Origin: Ovis canadensis
Taxonomy: Eukaryota; Chordata; Mammalia; Artiodactyla; Bovidae
Length of the DNA stretch: 64,000 nucleotides
Direction of reading: 5' to 3'
Assembly: GCF_042477335.2 (NCBI RefSeq)
Contig: NC_091245.1
Location: 113,866,501-113,930,500, forward strand
Below the pieces are notes generated by a model. It was given only the letters and a program-made list of their open reading frames with translations, was not told the origin of the DNA and searched no databases. Of this stretch, positions 1 to 7,884 are shown one piece after another (positions within the stretch are counted from its first letter, which is position 1; every line of letters starts with the position of its first letter). The position numbers were made by a program, and so were the translations under genes.

Positions 1-110
1 AACGAGCTGAACACATGAGCCCCCCCCCACCCACCCACAGACAGGACTGAACCCCAACGCTGTACAGCGGAAACGCACACCAGGTTGTAGATCAACTACG
101 CTTCCAGGAC
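1..110 (+). mobile_element. 3' tail of L1 relic B from the preceding unit
   Basis: This is the end of the decayed LINE-1 that starts in the unit before the window. The stretch 'tgtacagcggaaacg' to 'atcaactacgcttcc' (61-104) matches the typical L1 3' UTR end (tacagcagaaac...cattgtaaatcaactatactt) as I remember it. The run of 9 C at 20-28 is length-variable between units (9 or 11). Confidence 0.7.
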
Positions 111-112
111 AA

Positions 113-805
113 GTGCTACTCCGTCGAAGTCAGTCAGTCGAGGATCAGTCCAGCAATAGGAAAAAGAAGAGCTTCCATTATGATCCAGGAAAGCCAACCC
201 TGGGCACGCGTCGGGAAAAGACGACAAATACCCCTAATGGGGAGAGATGCAGGCATCCCCCAGGGTCACCGCAGCCCTCTGTGCCGGAGCCGAGACCCGC
301 GGGAAACGCCCAAGTGCCCGTCGGCACGTGGCCGGCACAAGAAGGTGAGGGATATCTGTACCGTGGAATATGACGCAGCCCTCAAGAAGGAGCCGCCATC
401 GCCATGGGCCGCAAGGTCAGACGGACCCACAGAAGGGTCCGCTCAGTGAAGTGAGTCGCTTGGATCGGGAGAAAGCTCTGTGGACTCTTAACGACGAATA
501 CAGACGAATCTATGCGCAAAGGGGAAAGCGACCTGGAGACCCCGAAAACGTACATAGGGCTACCCAAGGGGAAAGGCAGGGAGGGACGAAGTTGAAGTCG
601 GATCAAGAGATAGGAAAGACTGTGCTTACAGTAGAAGAGCAACAGAGCTTTCCTCTGTAGCAGGAGAAGTGTATCTGTATCTCGCCTTCACCTACACTGG
701 AAGACCACCTGGCAAAGAACAGGGGACTGAATCACTTTGCCGGGCACCTGAGACTCACCCAGGAATGTGAATCCGTTCTACTTGTGTTCGAAGAAGCAGA
801 AAAAG
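113..805 (+). mobile_element. Decayed LINE-1 3' end, relic C (U1)
   Basis: A 5'-truncated LINE-1 fragment covering the last part of ORF2 and the 3' UTR. Recognisable landmarks in order are: 'tatgatccagg...ccctgggcac' (178-210, ORF2 'YDPAIPLLG'-type region), 'gccgagacccgcgggaaac' (287-305, cf. tagccaagacatggaaac), 'tggaatatgacgcagcc' (363-379, cf. tggaatattactcagcc), 'cagtgaagtgagtcgc' (442-457) and 'actgaatcactttgcc' (726-741), then a remnant of the A-rich tail near 790-812. Very many substitutions, mostly A/T to G/C, mark it as old. It cannot code for protein. I aligned it to L1 consensus from memory, so its limits are good to about 20 bases. Confidence 0.78.
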
Positions 806-1679
806 GAGCAGGCCGTGGCTTGAAGCGGGGGGTGGGGGGAGGCAGGCCAGTGGGACAGATGCAAAGGCAGGTTCCTTGGCAAGAGTGGGATTTGGAACGG
901 CTCAGGGAGGAACGGGGCGTGGGGGGCGGGGTGTGTGGAGATGGGGGAGGCGGGGAGCTGGGGGTGGGATGGGTGCATGTGGGGGAGTAGGGGGACGGTG
1001 AGGCTGCAGGCTGAGGTGGGGGTGCTCTTGGGGCAGGGCTGATGCTGAGGTGAGGCGCGCAAGAGGGTTTCAGGGGGAAGGGGTGGTGTTTGAGGCGGTG
1101 AGGGCGTTGCTGTTGGAAACCTGTTTCTGCCGAGGCCAGGCCCGAGGGCGAGGGCCGGCAGCTGGTGGACTTCTTTGGAACTCGTCCTGCAAGACGTGGT
1201 CCAGGGACCCTGCAGGCAAAAGGGAGGTATGCTTGCCAGATGTGGCAGCTCCCTTGCTCCTGGCTGTGCAAACGTAGTGTGATTGATTTCTCTCGGAGTG
1301 TGGGGAGAGTGAGGCAGGGAGCTTGGAGACGGACGTTGTGAAAGATGAAGTGTGGTGCGGGCGGCTGCCAGCGGTGGGGTATTCCTGCCAGTGCAGTCCC
1401 CGAGCCCTCGGCTGGGTCCGGGTGAGGACGCGAGCAAACACAAGAAAGGTGCCTGGACGCACGGGCGGCTGAGCCCGCAGGGTTTGGGGCCACGAAGGCT
1501 TGGCAGCAGGGCCTTTTGTGGGTGAGGTGGGGAGGGGTCCTGGGCGTCTGTGTGGGAGAGGCAGCGGGCGGCAGGTAGCCAGCCAGCGTTTGCAGGAGCG
1601 CTGCCTCGAGCGCGTTTCAGCGGGCAGACCTAGTTGGGCTCTGGGGCCGCACCGTGGGACCAAAAGGGGACGCTGGGGC
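806..1679. other. G-rich spacer, no gene seen (U1)
   Basis: Unrecognised non-coding DNA between L1 relic C and Gly-GCC. The plus strand is strongly G-rich at 830-855 and 914-994, with many runs of 4-6 G that could form G-quadruplexes. The rest is unique-looking GC-rich sequence with no repeat family I recognise. The Pol III terminator of the Gly-GCC gene lies at 1662-1665. Confidence 0.6.
1662..1665 (-). terminator. Pol III terminator of tRNA-Gly-GCC (U1)
   Basis: On the minus strand this is TTTT, 14 bases beyond the 3' end of the Gly-GCC gene. The same run at the same distance is present in every unit. Confidence 0.8.
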
Positions 1680-1750
1680 TGCATGGGCCGGGAATCGAAC
1701 CCGGGCCTCCCGCGTGGCAGGCGAGAATTCTACCACTGAACCACCCATGC
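1680..1750 (-). tRNA. tRNA-Gly-GCC: tRNA-Gly (anticodon GCC), U1
   Basis: A 71-base tRNA gene that decodes GGC and GGU glycine codons in the cytoplasm. Read on the minus strand, the acceptor stem GCATGGG pairs with CCCATGC, followed by discriminator A. The anticodon loop CTGCCAC places GCC at gene positions 33-35. The A box (TGGTTCAGTGG) and B box (GGTTCGATTCC) are intact, so Pol III transcription through TFIIIC and TFIIIB is expected. There is no intron and no encoded CCA, as is normal for eukaryotes. It is the leftmost gene of the block and is transcribed away from Leu-CAG's neighbours, in the same direction as Leu-CAG. TTTT lies 14 bases downstream. By eye it is identical in all eight units. 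Confidence 0.98.
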
Positions 1751-3086
1751 ACCGGTGGCCAGCGCCGCCCGTCGCTGCCCCTCAGGCGCTGGCCGCCACC
1801 CGCCCGCCGCTGCTCACTGCTCGCCCGTGGGCATCTCTCTGCCCCGTTGCAGCGGGAGACGAAGGGCGGGCGACCTGTAAGACAGGATCCGGGCACGTGC
1901 AGGACCCCGGGGCGCGCCGCTCTCGGAGGGAGCCCGGGGCGACGGGACGCGGGCCCACGCGGCCCGTCCCGCGCCTTCTGCGCCGACCACGGCCGCCGCG
2001 ACCCTGTCGGTGTCGCGTGAGGGCGCCGGGAGCCGACGCCGTCTGCCCGGCGCCGGGATCCCTGTCAGGTGCAGGCGCTGCGTGGTCGCTGCGGCCGCGC
2101 GCAGACGTGCCTCTCAGCGACCGCCGGGTCCCGACCCAAAGTCCCTCTGGCGGGCTGGCTTTCCGGCCGTGCCGGGGTGGGGCGTGCGAGAGCGGGCGGG
2201 GGAAGGGACGCCGGGCTCGGTCTGTGCGGGAAGCGCGAGCGCGGGAGGGCGACGCCTCCGAGCGCCTCCGCCACCGCCCCCTACCCGCCCTCCCCCCGCC
2301 ATCCCATCCTTAGACCCGCGCTCAGGCCCAGGGACCCAAAGGCGTGTGAGCCTGGCTCCTGCGCTCTGGCCGACCGCGCTCCCGGGGTCCGGCTCTGACG
2401 GGGTGGTGGTGGTGAGCAGGGGCCCTTTGGCAGCGCGGCTCCTGGCTCGGGGACTGCGGGCTGAGAGGCAGGGAGCGCGCCAGGGCGGGCTTGGCTCCGG
2501 CCGGGGCAGCGGCTTCCCACGGGAACGGGCGCCGTGGCGCCGAGGTCGGGGGCGCGGGCCGGGCGCCGGGGGGTGGGCTGGACGGGCACGCAGGGCTTCC
2601 GCTCCCTCCCCAGCGGAGCACCCTTCCCGGGACGGACTCGTGCAAGGAAGGCCGGTGTGCGCTGGCCAGCAGGAAGGCTGGATGGCACGCGTCCAGGGCG
2701 GGCGGCAGGCAGGTTGCGGCCCGGCCAAGAACGCACGGCGGAGAAGGGTCGAGGGCACGCGGCAGCCCCTTGGCGGGCAAGGCGGGGGCTCGGCCGCCTC
2801 GCTGTGGCTGGGGAGCGCAGGCGGGCCGGCGGGGCGGGCGCGGAGGACGGGGTGCCGGCCTGGCGGGAGAGCTGGCGGGGGCAGCCGTGGAAGCAAGGCT
2901 GCGAGGGCGAGTAGGCCGTTCCCCGGGCAGAAGTCGGAGCGCCGGCGAAGGGAGGAGGGCTTGCCACCCGCCGCGGGGCTGCGTGCTTCGGCGCGGCCGG
3001 GGGCGGGGCGCGGCGGGGCTGTGGGAGTGGAAGTGGGAGGGTGGGCGAGTGTGGGCCAGGGGGAGGCAGGGAGGCAGGAAAAGCAG

Positions 3087-3108
3087 CAGCTGCAGCTGCA
3101 GCCAGCTG
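3087..3108. promoter_or_regulatory. Cluster of three CAGCTG E-boxes (U1)
   Basis: CAGCTG occurs at 3087-3092, 3093-3098 and 3103-3108, all palindromic, about 140 bases downstream of the 3' end of Leu-CAG. The motif is a binding site for some basic helix-loop-helix factors. Any regulatory role is inference. It is conserved in every unit. Confidence 0.3.
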
Positions 3109-3231
3109 GCGAGGAAAGATGCGCTGAGAAGGACTGAAGGTGCCTTCTGTGGGGGTGCAGGTGGCGGCGGGAGGGCGTGTGTGGAGAAAGGCAGTGGCGC
3201 GCGGAGGACGGGTGCGTTTGTCCGGCGGGCC

Positions 3232-3235
3232 AAAA
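3232..3235 (-). terminator. Pol III terminator of tRNA-Leu-CAG (U1)
   Basis: TTTT on the minus strand, 8 bases past the 3' end of the Leu gene. It is conserved in all units. Confidence 0.8.
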
Positions 3236-3243
3236 GGCTGGCT

Positions 3244-3326
3244 TGTCAGGAGTGGGATTCGAACCCACGCCTCCAGGGGAGACTGCGACCTGAACGCAGC
3301 GCCTTAGACCGCTCGGCCATCCTGAC
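3244..3326 (-). tRNA. tRNA-Leu-CAG: tRNA-Leu (anticodon CAG), U1
   Basis: An 83-base type II tRNA gene that decodes CUG leucine, the commonest leucine codon in mammals. On the minus strand the acceptor GTCAGGA pairs with TCCTGAC, with discriminator A73, the known leucine identity base. The anticodon loop TTCAGGT puts CAG at gene positions 35-37 (window 3290-3292). The long variable arm around CTCCCCTGGAG is typical of leucine. The A box lies in TGGCCGAGCGGTCTAAGG and the B box is GGTTCGAATCC. No intron. It is identical in all eight units. It lies 563 bases from the divergent Asp gene. Confidence 0.98.
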
Positions 3327-3420
3327 GGCGGGCCTGGCTGGGCGCGTGGCCGCTCGCCTGGCTGGGACCCGACGCGGCGCGAGCACCGGCGCCCTTGGCG
3401 GGCCGCGGGCGGCGCCACGC

Positions 3421-3452
<32 letters not shown>
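3421..3452 (+). repeat. (CAGG)8 microsatellite (U1)
   Basis: Eight perfect CAGG repeats followed by two CGGG repeats, in the middle of the Leu-Asp divergent region. Length is 8 in U1 and U2 and 6 in U3-U8. Confidence 0.95.
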
Positions 3453-3889
3453 CGGGCGGGCGTCCGGAGTGGGGGTCGACGGAGCCGGCGCGCGGCGGCC
3501 GGCCGAGGCGCCTGGCTCCGCCGCCGCTCGCGCCGCGGACCCAGAGGGCCCTGGGCGGGCCGGCCCCTCCCCACCCGCGCCTGTCCTGGCCCGACGCCGG
3601 CCGGCGCGCGCCCACCGTGTCGTCGCAGCCCCGCTTGCCTTCTCGCGCCCCCTTCTCCCGGCGGAACGCCCGCGTTGGAGGCAAGAGGCGGCGCGCTGGG
3701 GAGGGTCCAGTGCCCCGGGGGTCCGGGTCCCTGTCGGGGTGGCGGGCTGCCGCTGTGACCGAGGCGGTTGGTCTGGTGCGCGGTTGGGTCGGGACCCGTG
3801 GTGGCCGGCGGCCCGTGCTGGGCAAGGGGAGGCGTGGGCAGGCAGCCCGAGAGCCCGAGGGCGGCCGGGCGGCAGGACGGTCGCCGCCG

Positions 3890-3961
3890 TCCTCGTTAGT
3901 ATAGTGGTGAGTATCCCCGCCTGTCACGCGGGAGACCGGGGTTCGATTCCCCGACGGGGAG
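3890..3961 (+). tRNA. tRNA-Asp-GTC: tRNA-Asp (anticodon GTC), U1
   Basis: A 72-base tRNA gene that decodes GAC and GAU. The acceptor TCCTCGT pairs with ACGGGGA (one T-G wobble), with discriminator G73, an aspartate identity base. The anticodon loop CTGTCAC gives GTC at gene positions 34-36; G34 is the site known to become queuosine. The A box is TAGTATAGTGG and the B box GGTTCGATTCC. No intron. It is the first gene of the rightward trio, with Gly-TCC 741 bases on. It ends at a T5 run (3973-3977). By eye identical in all eight units. Confidence 0.98.
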
Positions 3962-3972
3962 GCAACACACCC

Positions 3973-3977
3973 TTTTT
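3973..3977 (+). terminator. Pol III terminator of tRNA-Asp-GTC (U1)
   Basis: TTTTT, 11 bases past the Asp gene. It is the longest T-run terminator in the unit and is conserved in all copies. Confidence 0.85.
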
Positions 3978-4702
3978 GGTGGCCGCGGTCGCTCTCTGTC
4001 CTGCCGCCAGGCCCCGGAGGGCCCTTCGCCTCCTCCCGACGTCTTTGGGCGAGGCGCCAGGGCGCCGCCGACGGCGGTGCCCGGCCTAGCTCCCGGCGAC
4101 CCCCTCTGCCCGTGCAGCGCTCCAGCCTGAGCCCTTTGTCGTCGGCGGGCGCACGGTCGCCACGGCGGAGCGAGGGCCTCCTTGGCGACCCCACGGCCTT
4201 GCCCGACCATAGCCGGATCTGGCGGCCGGCCGGCCGCCCGCCCACGCGCCGACCCCCAGTGGCTGCCTGAGTGGGCTCGTAGGCTCGCGACGGCCCCGCC
4301 GCGTGCAGGCAGGTGGGTCCCGTGTCCCCTTGTCGTCGTGGGAAGTGGCCTCGCTCAGCGCCCGGTGGAGTAGCGCTTTGGCCAGCTGGGTGCTGGAAGC
4401 TGCGTGCCCCGCGTTGCCCGCCGGGGGTGAGGGCGGGGAGGCGTTGGCGGGCCGCGGCGGGGAGCGAAGGGCCGGAGGGCCGCAAGGCCGCGGGGGCGCC
4501 GCCCTGGGGCGGTGCGGCCGGTGGATTCCCGGCGACCGCGTGGCGCTGGCGCGCTTGGGGCGCCGCGTGGCTGCTGGGAGCGCCGGCGGCGGCGGCGCAA
4601 GCCTCCGGCTGACGGGGCGTCGGGGCAGGGATGCGGAGGCGGCGGCGAGAGTATGCTGGGGCGAGCCCGGGGCCGGCGTCTGGCGGCCGCCCGGGCTGTG
4701 GA

Positions 4703-4774
4703 GCGTTGGTGGTATAGTGGTGAGCATAGCTGCCTTCCAAGCAGTTGACCCGGGTTCGATTCCCGGCCAACGCA
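4703..4774 (+). tRNA. tRNA-Gly-TCC: tRNA-Gly (anticodon TCC), U1
   Basis: A 72-base tRNA gene that decodes GGA and, by wobble, GGG. The acceptor GCGTTGG pairs with CCAACGC, with discriminator A. The anticodon loop CTTCCAA gives TCC at gene positions 34-36. The A box is TGGTATAGTGG and the B box GGTTCGATTCC. No intron. It terminates at TTTT (4786-4789). It lies 278 bases before Glu-CTC on the same strand. All complete copies are identical. It is a second glycine family in the unit, complementing Gly-GCC. Confidence 0.98.
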
Positions 4775-4785
4775 GCGGGCCGACC

Positions 4786-4789
4786 TTTT
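4786..4789 (+). terminator. Pol III terminator of tRNA-Gly-TCC (U1)
   Basis: TTTT, 11 bases past the Gly-TCC gene, conserved in the other units. Confidence 0.8.
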
Positions 4790-5052
4790 GCTGAGTTCCA
4801 GCGCTCTCCCGGCAAGGGCGTTCGGGGGGCAGAGAGGTGGGAGCAGGGAGCCAGCCCGCTGGCCGGCGGCTTTTGGCGTGTGTGCGAGAAGCCGGCGGCG
4901 CGCGCGGTGTTTTGAGGGTGCTGAAAGCAAGACGGCACGGCAGGGCAGGCGGCTGGACTTGCAAAGGCCGGGTGTGGGCAGCAAGGTGGCACGGGCGGGT
5001 GGCATGGAGGCGCGGGGCTCACCAGGAGCAGGCGAGGGCTGAACCCCGACGC

Positions 5053-5124
5053 TCCCTGGTGGTCTAGTGGTTAGGATTCGGCGCTCTCACCGCCGCGGCC
5101 CAGGTTCGATTCCCGGTCAGGGAA
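5053..5124 (+). tRNA. tRNA-Glu-CTC: tRNA-Glu (anticodon CTC), allele A, U1
   Basis: A 72-base tRNA gene that decodes GAG. The acceptor TCCCTGG pairs with TCAGGGA (one G-T wobble), with discriminator A. The anticodon loop CTCTCAC gives CTC at gene positions 34-36. The A box is TGGTCTAGTGG and the B box GGTTCGATTCC. Gene base 50 (window 5102) is A, giving an A-C mismatch in the middle of the T stem. U2, U4, U6 and U7 have G there and a full five-pair stem. The promoter boxes are unchanged, so transcription is plausible but folding may be weaker. No T4 run follows closely: the first T-rich stretch is TTTCTTCTT at 5128-5136, and TTTT comes only at 5186-5189. Confidence 0.96.
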
Positions 5125-5127
5125 GCC

Positions 5128-5136
5128 TTTCTTCTT
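5128..5136 (+). terminator. Non-canonical Pol III terminator of tRNA-Glu-CTC (U1)
   Basis: TTTCTTCTT, 3 bases past the Glu gene. It is an interrupted T-run of a kind reported to stop human Pol III only partly. A backup TTTT lies at 5186-5189, 61 bases past the gene. The same arrangement follows every Glu copy. Confidence 0.5.
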
Positions 5137-5508
5137 CCTCTCCGCCTGCCACCTGCCCACGTCCTCGCTGGACACCCTGCCACCCTTTTCTTAGCCTACG
5201 CTTGCTCAGCGCTGCGCCAGAGGCCCCCGGGACCCTGCCCGTCCAGCCCCAGCACGATTCAGGCCACCTCCGCCGTCCCGCGGGGCAAAGGTTTTGGCCG
5301 CAGTGGCAACCTCGCGCCGCTTCCACCACGACGCGCCTGAGGCCTCCCATCCACCAGCCCCCCCCCCAACCCCACCCCCCGCCTCCCTCCCTCCTGAGGG
5401 GCTGCGGCTGCTGCCCCTGGTGGTGGCGGTGATGCTCCTGGGCTTGTGCTGGTTCTCCTGCTGTGGGTGGTGGTGAGGAGGTGGGCTTGGATAGGGCCGG
5501 CGGCGGTA

Positions 5509-5536
5509 GGGGTGGGGGTAGGGCTGGGGGTAGGGG
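5509..5536 (+). other. G-quadruplex motif (U1)
   Basis: Five runs of 3-5 G separated by loops of 1-2 bases (GGGG-T-GGGGG-TA-GGG-CT-GGGGG-TA-GGGG). This fits the standard G-quadruplex rule with very short loops, which predicts high stability. It is present unchanged in U2-U7. Confidence 0.75.
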
Positions 5537-5975
5537 CGTGGGCTGTGGCGGTCGCCAGCTGGGGGCCAGCAGCGGCAGGGGCGGTGGCCACAGCCGAAGG
5601 TGAGCGAGGGGGATCTGCCTCTGGGAGTGGGGGCCGTGGCCACGGACCGCCTGCCTTGTCGTGTCTCTCATGCCAGCCACCTCTCTGGGCGGCTTGGCCA
5701 GTGCGTGCCAGGTCCCGGGCTGGCTGTGACTCCCGTGTGCCGCTGGCGACTCCAAGAGGGTTCTGGTCTTGAGTGGGCTCTGGGAGGCGGACCACGGCGC
5801 CCGGGAGGCATGGGTAGCAGTTCAGTCGCCCGGGGGCAGCGATGCCTGCCAGGGAGGACAACCCGACCATCGTGCTGTTTCCCTTGCCTGACCACAGCTC
5901 TCAATCCTACTGGACTGAGGCAAGATTTACCCAGGCCTCCCTCCCCCACTCGTAACCAAAGGTGGGCACTCGGGT

Positions 5976-5976
<1 letters not shown>

Positions 5977-6008
<32 letters not shown>
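5977..6008 (+). repeat. (CA)16 microsatellite (U1)
   Basis: Sixteen perfect CA dinucleotides. The long allele is shared only with U5; the other full units have 13 repeats. Confidence 0.97.
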
Positions 6009-6011
<3 letters not shown>

Positions 6012-6445
6012 CGCCCTCCAAACTGTCTATCCAGGATCCACTCCATCCCTCTCCCCACCCTGTCACCGTCTTCCCCTAGGAACTCTGCGCGAGGGTGATC
6101 CTCCAGCACAGTCTCCTCTTGGCCCCGTCTCGGCTGGTCTATCCCCAAAGGGTTTCACGTCTGTTCAAGGACTGTGTCCTTCGGAGGGGAAGTGGACGGC
6201 AGACGAAAGGCACCAACGTGCGGCGAGGGCGGCACACTCGGGTGCGATGGCACAAAGGCGAGTGCCCTGTGGGAAAGGAGCCCCCGTGGCCCGACGTGTG
6301 CTTGCCGTCGCCAAAGGAGGTTTCCTCGAGGCCCCTGCCGGGGCTGTGGGCGTCAGAGTGCATGGGGGAGAGTATCGGAGGAAGGTGCTTGGGGCCATGG
6401 CTGGTGGGCGCCCCACGTGGATCAGGGACCCGCGCAGGGCGATCG

Positions 6446-6459
6446 CGAGCAGAGGGCGC
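6446..6459 (+). promoter_or_regulatory. CTCF-like site (U1)
   Basis: CGAGCAGAGGGCGC matches 13 of 14 positions of the CTCF core consensus CCASYAGRKGGCRS; the second C is G. It lies 1.3 kb downstream of Glu-CTC. The human 1q23.3 tRNA tandem repeat is reported to bind CTCF, so a conserved boundary site is plausible. Binding here is not shown by the sequence alone. Confidence 0.4.
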
Positions 6460-7304
6460 GGCGGCGAGCAGGGAGCTGGGAGGCAGGCCCCGGGGTGCTT
6501 GGTCGGGGCGTCTGCATGGACGGCCGGCGGGAAGGGGCGGCGTGGGGCTCTCGGGGACCTGGCCGAAAGATCGGCAGGCCACTCGAGCAGGGCCTCTACA
6601 GAAGCATGGGCGCGGCGGCGAAGCCGTGCCAGGCACATGTGAGAGGCTGGGACGGATCTGCGGTAGGTAGGGGTGGGCGTGGGGGTTGGGCTGGGGCTGC
6701 GGAGCCAGAGGGAGGCCCGCACTGGTGAACGCCAGGGCAGGGCAGGCCAGGGCAGGACGTGTGAGGGATAGCCCGAGCTCCAGGGGGATGTTGGGTGGGG
6801 AGGTGGGGCCGAGCCTGGAGTCTGGCGGGAAAGGCAGAGGGCAGGCCGTGACAGTGACGGGGCTGTGGCGTGAGGAAGATGGCGGGTGAGCACTCCATTT
6901 GGGTCGGGTGGCGGGTGAGCGGGGGCGAGCCACACTGGTGCTCGGTGCCACAGGCTGCTCAGGCTCGGCGGCGGGCTGTGGCTCTGGGCGGAGGCTAGGA
7001 CGCAGGCAAGCGAAGGACAGAAACGGAGCGCCAGCGCCAGCTGGGGGCCAGACCCGGTCCGAGATGGGTGGGCCCACCGTACCGCCCCAGAGACCAAAGT
7101 CACCACCCATCGGGAGGGAGTGTCCAGTGTCGGGGGTGACACTGCTGGGGCCTCAGGGTGGGATGGGGCGGGGGTGGCTGGCAGCGCAGGTGGCTGTGAT
7201 TTCATGAGGGCCAAGGAGAGCTCCCATGTGACCGGGCACAGTCAGCCCTCCAGGGTACACGCCCGCAGAGGGCAAACCTCGGGGAGGTCTGAGGGTCCGG
7301 ACAC

Positions 7305-7870
7305 CGCCACCGCCTCGGCAGCACCGCCTGCCAGGGCCCGTACACGGAGCAAACCCCAGCGCCCAGCCACACACGGCGGGCCCAAGAAGGGGTGGCATCG
7401 ATGCAGCATGGCGCCATCACTCAGGCATCAGAAACACGTCAAGAATTGCCAGTTGTCACAAGCAATGATGCAGCTGGAGACTCTTACACTCGGCGGAGAA
7501 TGTCAGACCGCGTTGGACCGAGGCATGTGGAGCATGGAAAATAATACAAAACGAAGCTATTTGCCAGGAGAAACCGACTCACGCAGAAACCCACCTTAGG
7601 GTAACGCAAGCGGAAAGGCAGCGCTGGAGGGATGACTGGGGAGCTGCAACGCACAGATACGCAGGACCCTGTCTAAAGGGAGAAGCACCAAGGTTATCCA
7701 GTTCAACACAGGGAATCAGCGTCAGTGCCCTGGAGTAACCTCAAGTGGAAAAGAATCTGAAACCATATATGACACTCGAGATCTGCACAAGCAAAACAGG
7801 ATCACACTGCGGTCCACCGGAAACCAGCACAATATTGGGAATCCACTGTACTTCCGCAACAACCGTGACT
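7305..7870 (+). mobile_element. Decayed LINE-1 3' end, relic A (U1)
   Basis: A 5'-truncated LINE-1 tail. Landmarks in order are: 'gcccgtacacggagcaaacc' (7338-7357, cf. gccaagacatggaagcaacc), 'atcactcaggcatcag' (7415-7430), 'gcagctggagactcttac' (7470-7487), 'gtaacctcaagtggaaaag' (7735-7753) with 'aatctgaaacc' after it, and 'atcacactgcggtccacc' (7801-7818), which corresponds to the conserved 'aatcactttgctgtacacc' end. It is old and heavily substituted, with no coding capacity. Its start is uncertain by about 50 bases. Confidence 0.75.
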
Positions 7871-7884
7871 ACGACGTCGGAGTA

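Larger units (their letters stand above)
1680..5124. other. CpG-dense five-gene tRNA block (U1)
   Basis: About 3.4 kb of CpG-island-like DNA holding the five tRNA genes. The gaps are: 1751-3243, GC-rich with no gene seen and three CAGCTG E-boxes at 3087-3108; 3327-3889, the divergent intergenic region with (CAGG)8; 3962-4702, GC-rich with no gene seen; and 4775-5052, a short spacer with A/B-type marker bases. The leftward pair (Gly-GCC, Leu-CAG) and the rightward trio (Asp, Gly-TCC, Glu) diverge from 3327-3889. Low CpG loss suggests the block is usually unmethylated in the germ line, which is inference. Confidence 0.75.
5125..7304. other. GC-rich spacer, no gene seen (U1)
   Basis: About 2.2 kb between Glu-CTC and L1 relic A with no coding gene and no repeat family that I recognise. 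It holds a C-run and pyrimidine tract near 5360-5395, a G-quadruplex motif (5509-5536), the palindrome CCGTGGCCACGG (5634-5645), the (CA)16 microsatellite (5977-6008) and a CTCF-like site (6446-6459). Marker bases near 5276, 5366 and 6231 separate A-type from B-type units. Confidence 0.6.

Noticed and set aside
3421-3452. CAGG repeats and regular tRNA spacing as a CRISPR-like array
   Set aside because: A simple tetranucleotide microsatellite in a mammalian genome, with no spacers and no cas genes.
2491-4089. A 532-codon plus-strand open frame across the tRNA block
   Set aside because: It overlaps Leu and Asp tRNA genes, has low-complexity Arg/Gly/Ala composition, and changes its end between units with the (CAGG)n length. 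It is a chance frame in CpG-rich DNA.
5413-5427. Possible second CTCF site (reverse complement contains CCACCAGGGGCAG)
   Set aside because: It is one G short of the core spacing, so the second half of the motif is out of register.
6006-6020. Possible CTCF site just after the (CA)n tract (reverse complement GGAGGGCGCTC)
   Set aside because: Only the GGGCGC half fits; the upstream CCA half is absent.
6139-7110. Long minus-strand frames of 323 and 349 codons in the right-hand spacer
   Set aside because: They are proline/serine-rich, overlap each other in two frames, and show no domain, signal or splice context. They are conserved only because the whole unit is.
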